Program-made: the position numbers and the translations under genes | The notes under the pieces: generated by a model | Seen by the model: the letters and a program-made list of their open reading frames with translations, nothing else | Database searches by the model: none | What the model was told of the DNA's origin: nothing | Origin: Pseudomonadota bacterium | GTDB lineage: Bacteria > Desulfobacterota > Binatia > Binatales > Binataceae | Reading direction: 5' to 3' | DNA: 64,000 nucleotides | Assembly (NCBI GenBank): GCA_021323675.1 | Contig: JAJPKP010000042.1 | Coordinates: 1-64,000, forward strand | In this document: positions 35,884-45,206 of the stretch, in pieces | How positions within the stretch are numbered: position 1 is the first letter of the stretch | How the letters are laid out: each line of letters starts with the position of its first letter

Positions 35884-37254
35884 TCATCTGCCGGCCCCAT
35901 CCCCGGTTTCTTCCGGAGGATAAACGTCCCGAAAGAAGATCCAATACAGAAGCGTGTTGAGACCCTGCATCACGGCCGCGAACTCCAGGGGAAGCGCCAG
36001 CGCGAGATGCTCCATAAAATAACCGGCCAGGTACGGACCGACCGAAGAAGTAACCTGCGAAGGGAAACTCGCGAAGCCCGAGGCGGTCGAACGCTCCGCC
36101 GGATCGATTACCCCCATCAGATAAGATTGGCGCACCGGGATCGATAACATATTGAACAGCGCACGGATGCCGTATACCGCCGCCGCGAGTCCAAAGGTCG
36201 GCATCATCACCACCCCCAGCAGCAATCCGGTCGAAATCGCCCGGGTCACCACGACCGAGCGGACGGATCCGAACGTCAGGGCGATTCTTCCCGCGGCCAG
36301 ATACGGGATCGAGGAGGCGAAGTTGATAATGAAGAACACCTCGGCAAGATCGGCCGAACTCGCGCCGAAGCGGCGATAGAACCAGTAAACCACGACCGGT
36401 CCCAGCATTCCGATCGCAAGCCCGTTGGTGGCGTTGGTAATCATGAAACGGATCACCAGCCGCCACGATTGCGCCGAGAGGCCGAGCCGCCGATCGTCGG
36501 GAGCAGGCGGATCCTGCGCGCCCTGCATATTGTCGCCGCCGGCGTTTGCGGAGTCTCGCGCGGCGCTCCTTTCGCGAACCGGAATCACCGCAACCGCCAT
36601 CGCAGCCGCCAAGACCCCCGAGAAAATGAAAAGAGCCCGGTACGTATGCAGCTCCGGCAGTCCGATCGAATGCTTCGCGACCGCGGGAAGTCCGGCGAGC
36701 AGCGAGCCGATCGCGCCGGCCACCACGCCTACGAACGAGAAGGCGCCGAACACGCTGGTGCGGTTGTAATGGCTGGTTTGTTCGGCGACCAGTGCCTGCA
36801 CCGCGGGGTAGAACGGTCCCCATGCGCCGCCGGCCAGAGCGCCGCCCCGCCCGATCGAACCGATGGCGGCAAATACGGTCAGCCAGAAAAACGTTCGGGC
36901 AAAAGCAAAGCCGAAGCCGCCGACCGCGAACATCAGCGAGATGATCACGATGAACGTTTTGCGGCCGAAACGATCGGCAAGAACGCCGGTCAGAGTGGAA
37001 ACCACCGCGGCCGCGATCGCCGATACGGCCAGCAGCGTGCCGAGCGCGACCGCGTTGTAGCCTAGGATTGCGAGGTACAGCGGAAGAATGATGCCGAGGT
37101 AGCCTTGCGCGAGGCTGCGCAGCACGCGCATCACAAACAACCAGCTCAGATCGGGGTTCAGCCATGCGATTCCGAGCATCCCGCCCTGGTATTCGTCCGC
37201 TTCGGGCGGCTGGGAGGCCGAGGTTACAGCCGAGCTTTGCTGGAAGAGCTTCAC
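35884..37254 (-). CDS. major facilitator superfamily (MFS) transporter
   Basis: The GTG at 37254 gives 456 residues with 12 predicted membrane segments. The MFS motif A between segments 2 and 3 is GVLADRFGRKTF. A charged central loop (residues about 215-255) separates the two six-helix halves. The substrate cannot be inferred. It ends 94 bases before the large polytopic protein gene and lies just downstream of a DHA2 transporter gene on the same strand. Confidence 0.9.
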   Translation of the reverse strand: MKLFQQSSAVTSASQPPEADEYQGGMLGIAWLNPDLSWLFVMRVLRSLAQGYLGIILPLYLAILGYNAVALGTLLAVSAIAAAVVSTLTGVLADRFGRKTFIVIISLMFAVGGFGFAFARTFFWLTVFAAIGSIGRGGALAGGAWGPFYPAVQALVAEQTSHYNRTSVFGAFSFVGVVAGAIGSLLAGLPAVAKHSIGLPELHTYRALFIFSGVLAAAMAVAVIPVRERSAARDSANAGGDNMQGAQDPPAPDDRRLGLSAQSWRLVIRFMITNATNGLAIGMLGPVVVYWFYRRFGASSADLAEVFFIINFASSIPYLAAGRIALTFGSVRSVVVTRAISTGLLLGVVMMPTFGLAAAVYGIRALFNMLSIPVRQSYLMGVIDPAERSTASGFASFPSQVTSSVGPYLAGYFMEHLALALPLEFAAVMQGLNTLLYWIFFRDVYPPEETGDGAGR

Positions 37255-37305
37255 CCGCCTTTTATCTCCGGGCGGGCCGATTCGAGGAAAGGCAAGTTGT
37301 GAAAA

Positions 37306-38928
37306 TCACTCCAGTTCCGCATGTTCCGCGCCTTCCGAAGGAACGCCCTCCTTGGGCAGCAGCAGGAGCAGTGGCAATGCGATCAGGAACATCGGGACCA
37401 CCAGCCAGAAGCAGTCGTTGTACGCCATCATGGTTGACTGGCGGTTGATGACGGCGTTGACGACGGCCAAATCGCGCCGCTGCCGGGGAGCGCTGTACAG
37501 GCCCGCCTGCATCAGCCGGCTGCGAAATTCGCTGTCGGCGCCGCGAAATATCGGGTTGGTCGCGGCGATCGAATCGACCAGATCCGAGCGATGGAACTGC
37601 GTGCGGCGCGCCACCAGCGTTGCGAGCGCCGCGTATGCCACATTTCCCGACTCGCGGCGCGTAAGCGTGTACAGGCCTGATGCCGCGGTCATCGCATGCC
37701 TGGGAATGGCGCTCAGCGACACGGTGGACAGCGTTACCATCGAAGCCCCCATCCCGATCCCGGTCATCACGAGGATGGGAAAGAAGCTCCAAAATCCGAC
37801 ATAGAGCGTGAAATGGCCGAGACGCCAGTACGCGTAGGCGAGGATCAGCACTCCCGCACCGATGAGCGCGCGGGGACTCACCAGGTTGTAGAGCCGGCCG
37901 ACCACGGGCATCGCGATCAGCATCGTCAGCGCGCGCGGCATCAGCACCAGCCCGGCCTGGTAGGCGGGATAGTTCAGAAGATCCTGGGTGAATTGCGGCA
38001 GGAGAAAGCTCGATCCGAACAAGGCGAATCCGATCACCACGCCCAGACCGCATCCGACGCTGAGCGGGACATTCTTGAACAGGCGAAAATCGACCACCGG
38101 CTCCTGCGCGCGGAACAACTCCCACAGGACCAGCGCGGCCAGCGCGATCGCGGAAGTCGCGGTCCCAAACACGATCCAGTTGTTTGCGAACCAGTCCACT
38201 TCCTCGCCGCGTTCGAGCACGATTTGAGCGGCGGTGAGCCCGATGGTCAGCAGCACGATTCCGCCCCAATCGATCGCGGCAACGCCCCGCTTCAGATAGG
38301 GAGGATCGTGCACAAACGCGCTCACCATCGCCATTCCGAGGATGCAAACCGGCACATTGATGTAGAAGACCCATTGCCAGCCGTAGTTGTCGACCAGCCA
38401 TCCTCCCACCACGGGGCCGACCGCGGGCGCGATCACGACTCCCATGCTGTAAATCGCCATCGCCATGCCCTGCTCCGCGGGGGGGAAGGTCTCGCGCGCG
38501 ATGGCTTGCGAGCACGGCATCAGGCTGCCGCCGCCGATCCCCTGCAGCACGCGATAGAAGATGAGCTGGCCAAAGGTCTTCGATGTGCCGGCCAGCACCG
38601 ACCCCACGATGAACAGCAGCATCGACAACAGGAACAACTGCTTGCGGCCCAGCAGCATCGTCCACCACGCCGCCATCGTGATCATGATTATCTCGGCAAT
38701 CGAATAGGCGGTGGAGACCCAGGTGATGGTGAGAAGATCCTGGCCGAAGCTGCCCATCATGTGCGGCATGGCGACGTTGACGACCGTCGCGTCCATCACC
38801 GACAGGAAGGTTCCGATCATGACGGAGCCTGCCACCAGCCATTTGCCGGAAGTGCGGTACTCGCCCGCCACGGAGGACGGCGCTATTCGGGGTGTAGCAG
38901 CTTCGGTCGCCATCTCATCGCGATGCAT
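37306..38928 (-). CDS. DHA2 family (EmrB/QacA-type) drug efflux MFS transporter
   Basis: The 540-residue protein has 14 predicted membrane segments. Typical DHA2 motifs are LSVMDATVVNVAMPHM in segment 1, WVSTAYSIAEI, RVLQGIGGGSLMPCS (motif C region), and GPVVGGWLVDNYGWQWVFYINVP (here given in part). These proteins export drugs with proton exchange, often together with an EmrA-type adaptor and an outer-membrane channel, neither of which is encoded nearby. A second ATG at 38913 is an alternative start. Confidence 0.93.
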   Translation of the reverse strand: MHRDEMATEAATPRIAPSSVAGEYRTSGKWLVAGSVMIGTFLSVMDATVVNVAMPHMMGSFGQDLLTITWVSTAYSIAEIIMITMAAWWTMLLGRKQLFLLSMLLFIVGSVLAGTSKTFGQLIFYRVLQGIGGGSLMPCSQAIARETFPPAEQGMAMAIYSMGVVIAPAVGPVVGGWLVDNYGWQWVFYINVPVCILGMAMVSAFVHDPPYLKRGVAAIDWGGIVLLTIGLTAAQIVLERGEEVDWFANNWIVFGTATSAIALAALVLWELFRAQEPVVDFRLFKNVPLSVGCGLGVVIGFALFGSSFLLPQFTQDLLNYPAYQAGLVLMPRALTMLIAMPVVGRLYNLVSPRALIGAGVLILAYAYWRLGHFTLYVGFWSFFPILVMTGIGMGASMVTLSTVSLSAIPRHAMTAASGLYTLTRRESGNVAYAALATLVARRTQFHRSDLVDSIAATNPIFRGADSEFRSRLMQAGLYSAPRQRRDLAVVNAVINRQSTMMAYNDCFWLVVPMFLIALPLLLLLPKEGVPSEGAEHAELE

Positions 38929-39124
38929 CGCGGCCGCGATGCAGTCTCAATGTTAGCAGCCGGCGCGCACCGACCAAGTTACCCGATCGCGCTTTTCGGT
39001 CAGCGCCTGACGGCGGAGAACCGGCTGATGCCCCGACGCATGATCAAGCGCATACGCGTACGCTGACGTGAGTCTTCATGCGCCCCCGCGGGGGCCTGTC
39101 AGCGCGAAAACAGGCAGTCAGGCG

Positions 39125-39946
39125 CTACGCTTTCTTTGCGAACGGACGGTCTCGCTCCGTGAGCGCGGACTTCAGCCCCTTTTCGCGGCTCGCCTTCATC
39201 CAGTTCTTCACGGTGTCGGTCTGATGCGCGATCACGTCGATGTCCGCGGAGGACTGCTCGGCGGCGCGGATGCCGAGGATGTCGAGGTAGCGGTTGACGG
39301 CCGCCTTATGCAGCATCAGCAGCTCCGCCGGAACCATCGCCACCCTGCGCGCATACGCCAGCGTCTCCTCCTCGAGCTTCTCCCGCGGATAGACCCGATT
39401 GACCAGATGCCACTCCAGCGCTTCCTTCGCCGACATGTAATCGCCGGTGAAGAAGTACTCCTTGGTCTTGCGCGGGCCCATCAGCACCGGCCACATCGAA
39501 AGCGTCGGCAGAATTCCAAGCGCGCGCCCGGCGGGATGCCCGAACAGGGCATCCTCGCTTGCGAACACGATGTCGCAATGGCCGATGAACTCGGTGCCTC
39601 CCGCCAGGCAATAGCCGTGGACCTGCGCGATCGTCGGCTTGGGCAGCGTCCACAGCCGCTGCCATCGTTCGATCGTCCGATGCAGCCCGAGCCGGTCGTT
39701 GGTGACGGTGAATGCCGAGCCGGGATGCTGGGTGCCCTGCAGGTCGTAGCCCGCCGAGAAAGCCCGTCCGGCGCCGCGAATGATCAGGACGCTCGCCTCA
39801 GGATTGTCTGAGTATTCGTCCATCACGAGATCAAGCTCGTGCAGAAGCTTCTGCGAAAGAGCGTTGAGCTTTTCCGGGCGGTTCAGGGTCAGCCGGTAAA
39901 TCTTGTCTTCGACCTTTTCGTAGATGACGGTTTCGTAGGATGCCAT
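39125..39946 (-). CDS. enoyl-CoA hydratase/isomerase family protein
   Basis: The ATG at 39946, with GGAGG just upstream, gives 273 residues. The crotonase fold shows LTLNRPEKLNALSQKLL, the oxyanion-hole segment IIRGAGRAFSAGYDLQG and the second one VHGYCLAGGTEFIGHCDIV. The usual catalytic Glu pair is not evident at both positions, as in many crotonase-like proteins with other activities. It follows an alpha/beta hydrolase and an LLM oxidoreductase gene in one operon, suggesting a degradation route. Confidence 0.92.
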   Translation of the reverse strand: MASYETVIYEKVEDKIYRLTLNRPEKLNALSQKLLHELDLVMDEYSDNPEASVLIIRGAGRAFSAGYDLQGTQHPGSAFTVTNDRLGLHRTIERWQRLWTLPKPTIAQVHGYCLAGGTEFIGHCDIVFASEDALFGHPAGRALGILPTLSMWPVLMGPRKTKEYFFTGDYMSAKEALEWHLVNRVYPREKLEEETLAYARRVAMVPAELLMLHKAAVNRYLDILGIRAAEQSSADIDVIAHQTDTVKNWMKASREKGLKSALTERDRPFAKKA

Positions 39947-39962
39947 CGCGATAACCTCCGGA

Positions 39963-40784
39963 TCACTTCGCGGCGAGAAAATCGCTCGCGGCGCGCGCCG
40001 CTTCGTCGGGAGCTTCCCAGAAAAACATATGGCCGATGCCCTTGAGAATATGCTTGCGCGAGCCGGCGATGCCCTGGCTGAGAACGTCGGCATTCTGCAC
40101 GGGCACGATCGCGTCATCGTCGCCGTGAATTATCAGCGTCGGCGCCTTTATTTCGCCGAGGCGCGCGTAGCTGTCGAAGCCGCTGATCGCGCCGAACTGC
40201 CTGGCGAAGGTGTGCTGCGGCGTGATCGGATACTTCGCCATCTCGGCCAATTGATTGTCGATAAATTTCTGTCCCGCCGCCGATGCGATGAAGGCTTTTC
40301 CGCAGGCGGCCGAGAACGCCAGCTTCGCGGCTTCGGCCGGGGACATCCCGGGTTGCGGCATCAATTTGGCAAGGTCTTCGGGTTTGCCGGGAATCGAGTG
40401 CGACATTCCGCAGTTGGTGCATCCGAGGATCAGCCGATCGACCCGGCCCGGGTAAGCCAGCGCGTACTCCTGCGCGATCATCCCGCCCATCGAAATTCCG
40501 AAAACATGCGTCTTCGGCAGTTTCGCGTGGTCGAGGACTGCCGCGATATCATCCGCCATGTCCCGAAGCGTCCACGCGACGTCGGGCTTGTCGCTCTCGC
40601 CGGTGCCGCGATTGTCAATAACGATGAGCTGAAAGCGCCCGTCGAGCAGGCTCAAAAATCTCTCGCTCCACGCGCGGCCCGAGCCGCTGAATCCCATGAT
40701 CATGGCGACGGGCGAGCCCGTTCCGCGAATTTCGTAGCGAAGTTTGAGACCATCCTTGCTTTGAGCGAATTCTCTGGTTGCCAC
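39963..40784 (-). CDS. alpha/beta hydrolase
   Basis: I choose the GTG at 40784 because GGAG sits 6 bases upstream; the frame is open to a TTG at 40808 without such a site. The 273-residue protein has HG-region AMIMGFSGSGRAW, the nucleophile elbow FGISMGGMIAQEYAL with Ser, Asp in IIHGDDDAIVP and His in LKGIGHMFFWE. The family includes esterases and C-C bond hydrolases such as 3-oxoadipate enol-lactonase. It stands 16 bases upstream of the enoyl-CoA hydratase gene. Confidence 0.9.
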   Translation of the reverse strand: MATREFAQSKDGLKLRYEIRGTGSPVAMIMGFSGSGRAWSERFLSLLDGRFQLIVIDNRGTGESDKPDVAWTLRDMADDIAAVLDHAKLPKTHVFGISMGGMIAQEYALAYPGRVDRLILGCTNCGMSHSIPGKPEDLAKLMPQPGMSPAEAAKLAFSAACGKAFIASAAGQKFIDNQLAEMAKYPITPQHTFARQFGAISGFDSYARLGEIKAPTLIIHGDDDAIVPVQNADVLSQGIAGSRKHILKGIGHMFFWEAPDEAARAASDFLAAK

Positions 40785-40811
40785 ACTCTTCTCCGTTTGC
40801 TGATGCAATTC

Positions 40812-41663
40812 TCAGACGATCCAGGCTTTGGCAAGTTCCTCGAGCTCGGCTTCGTACTTGTCGGGCGCGAGCGTCGCAGGGAACAGGACGAGGCGATGGG
40901 CTCCGGCGGCGCGATACGCTTCGACCGCCGCACGCGTGTCGCTGCCTCCCACCGGAGCGAACACGGTTATTTCGATTCGGGAAAAATCGCGGTTGGCCTC
41001 ATCGCAAAGCTTGCGCAGCTTGGCCAGTTCCGCCTTCAACTCCTCGGGCTTGAGCGCGATCGGCGCCCATCCGTCGCCGATGAGGGCCGTGTTGCTCAGC
41101 GCACGATCGCCGCCCGCCCCGATGTGCACGGGAGGATGAGGCTTCTGGGCGGGTTTGGGATTGCTTCTGACCGGCGGGAATTTGACGAACTCTCCTTCGA
41201 AGCTCGCTTCGTCCCTGGTCCACAGTTCCTTCATCGCGCGGATGTACTCGCGCGTCATCGGCCATCGGCGGCGAAAATCCACGCCCATGATCTCGCTCTC
41301 ATCGCGCCGCCATCCCGCGCCGATTCCGAACAGGAAGCGCCCGCCGGAATAATAGTCGAGCGTCGCGACTTCCTTGGCGAGATTGAAAGGATCGCGCTCC
41401 GGCACAAGACAAATTCCGGTCCCCAGCTTGATCCTGTTGGTCGCGCCGGCCGCCAAAGCCAGCCCGACAAAGGGATCGATCATGTGCGAGTAAACCAGGG
41501 GAATCTTGCCGTCGCCGCGAGGGAACGGAGTCTTGTGATGCACGGGGATAATCGCGTGCTCGGGCAGCCAGAACGATTCAAAACCAAGCGCCTCGCATCG
41601 GCGCGCGACCGCGACCGGATGAGCCGTAAATGACGCGACAAACGCCAGCACTCCGATTTTCAT
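40812..41663 (-). CDS. LLM class oxidoreductase, probably F420-dependent
   Basis: The ATG at 41663, with GGAGG 6 bases upstream, gives 283 residues. It opens MKIGVLAFVASFTAHPVAVAR and has FESFWLPEHAII and RIKLGTGICLVPERDPF (NLAKEVATLDYYSGGRF type) blocks of the luciferase-like TIM barrel. The subgroup naming these TIGR03619-like proteins uses coenzyme F420 rather than FMN, so the host probably makes F420. The substrate is unknown. It leads the hydrolase and enoyl-CoA hydratase genes. Confidence 0.9.
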   Translation of the reverse strand: MKIGVLAFVASFTAHPVAVARRCEALGFESFWLPEHAIIPVHHKTPFPRGDGKIPLVYSHMIDPFVGLALAAGATNRIKLGTGICLVPERDPFNLAKEVATLDYYSGGRFLFGIGAGWRRDESEIMGVDFRRRWPMTREYIRAMKELWTRDEASFEGEFVKFPPVRSNPKPAQKPHPPVHIGAGGDRALSNTALIGDGWAPIALKPEELKAELAKLRKLCDEANRDFSRIEITVFAPVGGSDTRAAVEAYRAAGAHRLVLFPATLAPDKYEAELEELAKAWIV

Positions 41664-41746
41664 TGGCAACCTCCTTCCGCGAGAAAGGTGCGGGCGAGGT
41701 ATTTTTTAGCGCGAATCGGAGCCCGGTGGCTAACGAAAAACCCGGA

Positions 41747-41932
41747 CTAACTGGATCGGGAAAGCATCGCCCCCGCGATCATCATCCCCGAGCCGGCCAC
41801 TGCCGATGCCAAAGAGGCAAGCGCGCGCTCCATGCTGCCCGGGCCGACGCCGGCGATTATCATCCCGGCGAGCCCCGCCATCAGGAGCGTGAGAAATCCG
41901 ACCGTGAGGACGATGCCTCTGAGAGTTTTCAT
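41747..41932 (-). CDS. small two-helix membrane protein
   Basis: The 61-residue protein has two hydrophobic helices (VLTVGFLTLLMAGLAGMIIAG and AVAGSGMMIAGAML). GGGGAGG lies just upstream of the ATG. Its size, well-placed ribosome site and hydrophobicity argue that it is real. No family is recognised and no function can be given. Confidence 0.55.
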   Translation of the reverse strand: MKTLRGIVLTVGFLTLLMAGLAGMIIAGVGPGSMERALASLASAVAGSGMMIAGAMLSRSS

Positions 41933-42006
41933 GCAACCTCCCCCGTGAGCCCTGGCGCAGGCGCGACATCCGCGACATCCGCGAATCGGTCATGTGCGAA
42001 TTTCGA

Positions 42007-42246
42007 CTATAGCTCCCCTTTCAGCGCGCGCGTCGCCATCACGAGCGCGGTCGCCCCAAGCGTCGCGACCATGATTGCGCTGAAGAGGTGATGCGCATGG
42101 TAGCCGAACGCGGCGAACATCCATCCGCCGATTACTCCGCCGACCAGGCCAAGCAGAATATCCGCAAGCACTCCGTACCCGCGTCCTCGAATGAGTTTGC
42201 CGGCAAGCCATCCGGCGACAAGACCAACCAAAATCGAAGCAACCAT
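42007..42246 (-). CDS. GlsB/YeaQ/YmgE family stress-response membrane protein
   Basis: The 79-residue protein matches the family: VASILVGLVAGWLAGKLIRGRGYG, then ADILLGLVGGVIGGWMF and a final helix. These small three-helix proteins are found in many bacteria and are linked to envelope or stationary-phase stress (E. coli YeaQ and YmgE), with unknown mechanism. About 236 bases upstream are non-coding. Confidence 0.92.
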   Translation of the reverse strand: MVASILVGLVAGWLAGKLIRGRGYGVLADILLGLVGGVIGGWMFAAFGYHAHHLFSAIMVATLGATALVMATRALKGEL

Positions 42247-42482
42247 CGCACTCGCCCTCTCGCGAAACCGGCTGGCATCACGCCCGCCCGCTTCCGCAAG
42301 TAAAAGAGCAAGAGACTTGCCATCGCCAGATTGGGCGAAGACATTGGATTTTCCGGTGCAAAAAAAAAGATAGCGGTGCAGTCCGAGCGCGGCACCGCCG
42401 TCGATACGCTGCCGTTTGCCCCGCTCCTTGAAGCTTCAGCGCCGAGATTTGCAGGCCTTGAGGTCTGGACGGTCGGCGCCCG

Positions 42483-42959
42483 CTATTTCCAGCCGAAGAA
42501 GTCTTTCGCGTAGATGAACTGTCCGACGCCGGCGGCGTGGGCGGCCTTCTCGTCCACCTCCTGATCGCCAACCATCGTGGAAGTCTTCAAATCGACGCCG
42601 TAGAGTTCGGCGAGTTCGGTGATCATTCCGCCCCGGGGCTTGCGGCAACCGCATCGGTCGGCGTCGTCGTGCGGACAGATCTGCCATGCGGTAAGGATGT
42701 CGCCGAGCTTGTGGTCGAGATCTCGGAGCGCGGCTTCAACGGTTTCCGCCGTGAAGCGGCCGCGTTTGATCTTCGACTGATTGGTCACGATGAAGATCAG
42801 ATGGTCTCGAATCGGAGAAAGCTTTTCGGCGACGCCGGGCAGAAGATCGATCACGATTTTCCCGCGGGAATCGACGGGCAATTCGCGCGTATCGTCGAGG
42901 CGCACGAGCGTGCCGCCCAGGTCAAGGAACAACCCGCGATTTCCGGTTGAATCAGCCAT
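42483..42959 (-). CDS. HAD-IIIA family phosphatase (GmhB-like, zinc site present)
   Basis: The 158-residue protein has HAD motif 1 FLDLGGTLVRLD with the nucleophilic Asp, motif 2 IFIVTNQSKIKRG, the zinc loop CPHDDADRCGCRKP as in GmhB (heptose bisphosphate phosphatase) and motif 4 MVGDQEVDEKAAHAAG. The second Asp of motif 1 (DxD, the general acid/base) is Gly here. Last gene of the five-gene minus-strand operon; a sugar or polyol phosphate substrate is likely. Confidence 0.85.
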   Translation of the reverse strand: MADSTGNRGLFLDLGGTLVRLDDTRELPVDSRGKIVIDLLPGVAEKLSPIRDHLIFIVTNQSKIKRGRFTAETVEAALRDLDHKLGDILTAWQICPHDDADRCGCRKPRGGMITELAELYGVDLKTSTMVGDQEVDEKAAHAAGVGQFIYAKDFFGWK

Positions 42960-42983
42960 CGGACAAAAACGCTGCGGGAAGAA

Positions 42984-44342
42984 TCAGGCGGCGCGCCAGT
43001 CGATATGGTCGCGGACGTGGGCGAAGACCTCATCGAGGATCGCCATGCCGGTCTCGGCCTGCTGCTCGGTGATCACCAGCGGCGGATTTATCCTGACGCG
43101 CGGAAAATAGGTCATCGTCACGATTCCGCGGCGCAGCGCTTCCATGAAGATCTGCTCGGTGACCTTGCGGCTGAGCGGTTCGCGCGTCTTCAGGTCTCGC
43201 ACCAGGTCGATTCCGATTAGAAGCCCCTTGCCGCGCACGTCGCCGATGAATTCGTACTTTTCCTTGAGGGCGGTCAGCCGATGCAGCATCTGGCCGCCGA
43301 CCTTGCGGGAATTTTCGACCAGCTTTTCGTCGCGGATGGTCTTGATTGTCTCGGCCACCGCGGTCGCGGCGAGCGGGTTTCCGCCGTAGCTCGACGACGA
43401 CGCGCTCGGTTTGCCGAACGGCTCGGATTTGCCCAGTTCTTCGCTCATCAACACGCCCGACACCGGGAATCCCGCGCCCATCCCTTTGCCGACGGTCACG
43501 ATATCGGGCTGGACGCCGGTGTGCTCGACCCCCCACATCTTTCCCGTGAGGCCGAAGCCGGTGATCATCTCGTCGGCGATGAGCAAGGCGTTAATCTCTT
43601 TGGCAACGGACTGAATGGCCGGCAGCCAATCGTCGGGAGGAATCACATTGCCAGCAGTTCCCTGCATCGGTTCAACCAGGACCGCCGCCACCTCACCGGC
43701 CGACGAATTCTTTATCTGATCGCGCGCGAAATCGACGCAGAGCAGGCCGCAGGACGGATGCTTCAGCTTGAAGGGACATCGATAGCAGTCGGCGTAAGGA
43801 ACCTGGTAGCGGCCGCCGGGCAGCGGACCGTAGCCCTTCTTCGATTCGTCGCCGATTAAGCCAAGAACGCCGCCGGTCTTGCCGTGAAAGCCACCCCAGA
43901 AACTCACCACCTCATGCTTCTTTGTCGCCGAGCGCGCAAGGCGCAGCGCGGCTTCAACCGCCTCCGCCCCGCCGCTGAAAAGATGCGATCGGTTGAGGCT
44001 TGGCGGCGCAACCTCGGAGATCAAGCGGAAGGCTTCCGCGCGCTCGCGGGTCGCGAAGGTACCCACCGTGAGACGTCCGGCCTGTTTGGAGACCGCTTTG
44101 GTGACCCGCGGATGGGCATGGCCGAGGCTTGCGACCGCTATTCCGGCGTAGAGATCGATGTAGGTATTGCCGTCGGCGTCGGTGAGCGTGGCGCCGTCGC
44201 CGTGGTCGAAGGCGATACCGGCTAGCAGCGAGACGCGCTGGCGTCCGGGGGCGATGAATTTTTGCTCTTCGTCGAAGATTTTGCGGGATTCTGGTCCGGG
44301 AATTGCCGTTTTAACTGAGGGCAGTTTGCCGTTTGACGTCAT
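42984..44342 (-). CDS. class III PLP-dependent aminotransferase
   Basis: The 452-residue protein has SGGAEAVEAALRLARSATKK, the aminotransferase cofactor Asp in LLIADEMITGFG, the PLP lysine in VTVGKGMGAGFPVSG and the Arg-containing C-terminal RINPPLVIT. A Cys cluster CYRCPF ... CGLLC near residues 195-215 is also seen in some GABA aminotransferase-type enzymes. It transfers an amino group to an aldehyde or ketone; the acceptor cannot be read. In the same operon lie a nucleotidyltransferase, an ATP-grasp ligase and two HAD phosphatases. Confidence 0.93.
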   Translation of the reverse strand: MTSNGKLPSVKTAIPGPESRKIFDEEQKFIAPGRQRVSLLAGIAFDHGDGATLTDADGNTYIDLYAGIAVASLGHAHPRVTKAVSKQAGRLTVGTFATRERAEAFRLISEVAPPSLNRSHLFSGGAEAVEAALRLARSATKKHEVVSFWGGFHGKTGGVLGLIGDESKKGYGPLPGGRYQVPYADCYRCPFKLKHPSCGLLCVDFARDQIKNSSAGEVAAVLVEPMQGTAGNVIPPDDWLPAIQSVAKEINALLIADEMITGFGLTGKMWGVEHTGVQPDIVTVGKGMGAGFPVSGVLMSEELGKSEPFGKPSASSSSYGGNPLAATAVAETIKTIRDEKLVENSRKVGGQMLHRLTALKEKYEFIGDVRGKGLLIGIDLVRDLKTREPLSRKVTEQIFMEALRRGIVTMTYFPRVRINPPLVITEQQAETGMAILDEVFAHVRDHIDWRAA

Positions 44343-44384
44343 CAGAAGTTCACGCGTAGTCCTTCCAGCGGTAATCGCAAAAGG

Positions 44385-45206
44385 CTAGCGCGCGCGGGCA
44401 AGCAACGAAAGGCCCCTGCGTGCGATTGCTCGCGCGGCATCGTGGCGCACTTTGCTGAAGCTCGGCCAATCGTTGAAGTCGATGATCGCGAAGCAATCTT
44501 CGTTGATCACCGCATCACCGCCCCAGGCTTCCAGCCCGAGCGCCGCCGATGCCTTGTGCGCCGCTTCGGACAGCTCGCGCATCGCGATTTCCGGCAATTC
44601 GCCGTCGGAAGAAATCACGGTGAAGTACGACCCGCCGCTCACCCCATAGAATTTGACCACGGCGCCCCGATATTCCTGCTGCACGTACGCGCGCCGCACT
44701 CCCTTGCGCGCAAGACCGCGCAGCTTGTCTTCCACGTCCGCGCGTCCCACCGCGCGCTGAACGTCATCGGCGCCCAGCGCGTGCAGATCGCCGCGCTTGA
44801 CAAAGACCGGCTGGTCAAGATCCACGCCGCCCAATGCCCGCTGGTCCAGACGCTCGTCGGTGCGAATCAGCGCGCCGACCGGAGTCGGCACGCCGGCGCG
44901 TTCGAGCCCGGGCGCGAGCAGATCGCGGTAGCAGTTGCGGATTGCAAGCGCGGAGTTGATCGCGACCGCGCCGGCGCGCTCGACCTCCGCCAGACGGCGA
45001 AGCGCGGCCTCGCTTTGGCACATCGCGAGCACCAGGTCGGCGCCTATCTCGGGCCGATCGAGAAACTGGCTCGGAGTCAGCGCCTCGACCTCGACTCCCT
45101 CACGCGCAAGCTCGGCCAGCGACGCATCCAGGATGGCGGCGTCGGCCTGAACCTTGCCGGGAGAAAACTCCGGTTCGCGATAGATTCCGATAGCTCGATA
45201 ACTCAT
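44385..45206 (-). CDS. ATP-grasp domain protein
   Basis: The 273-residue protein shows the three ATP-grasp parts: an N-terminal Rossmann-like domain (residues 1-95), the lysine QPVFVKRGD for ATP binding, YVQQEYRGAVVKFYGV (adenine/ribose side), and the metal-binding acidic AVINEDCFAIIDFNDWPSF. The final ND-W motif (FNDWPSFS) is typical of RimK- or D-Ala ligase-like enzymes that join a carboxylate to an amine or thiol through acyl phosphate. The start overlaps the stop of the nucleotidyltransferase gene (ATGA). Confidence 0.85.
   Translation of the reverse strand: MSYRAIGIYREPEFSPGKVQADAAILDASLAELAREGVEVEALTPSQFLDRPEIGADLVLAMCQSEAALRRLAEVERAGAVAINSALAIRNCYRDLLAPGLERAGVPTPVGALIRTDERLDQRALGGVDLDQPVFVKRGDLHALGADDVQRAVGRADVEDKLRGLARKGVRRAYVQQEYRGAVVKFYGVSGGSYFTVISSDGELPEIAMRELSEAAHKASAALGLEAWGGDAVINEDCFAIIDFNDWPSFSKVRHDAARAIARRGLSLLARAR

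Noticed and set aside
35786..37165. A 459-codon minus-strand frame over the MFS gene
   Set aside because: Shadow frame of the MFS transporter, without hydrophobic segments.
37262..38842. A 526-codon frame on the minus strand overlapping the DHA2 transporter
   Set aside because: It is the +1 shadow of the transporter gene, with Arg/Gly-rich composition and no motif, whereas the other frame has all DHA2 motifs.
39082..39095. 14-base palindrome gcccccgcgggggc near the end of the enoyl-CoA hydratase gene
   Set aside because: It lacks a T tract in either direction and is short; not called a terminator.
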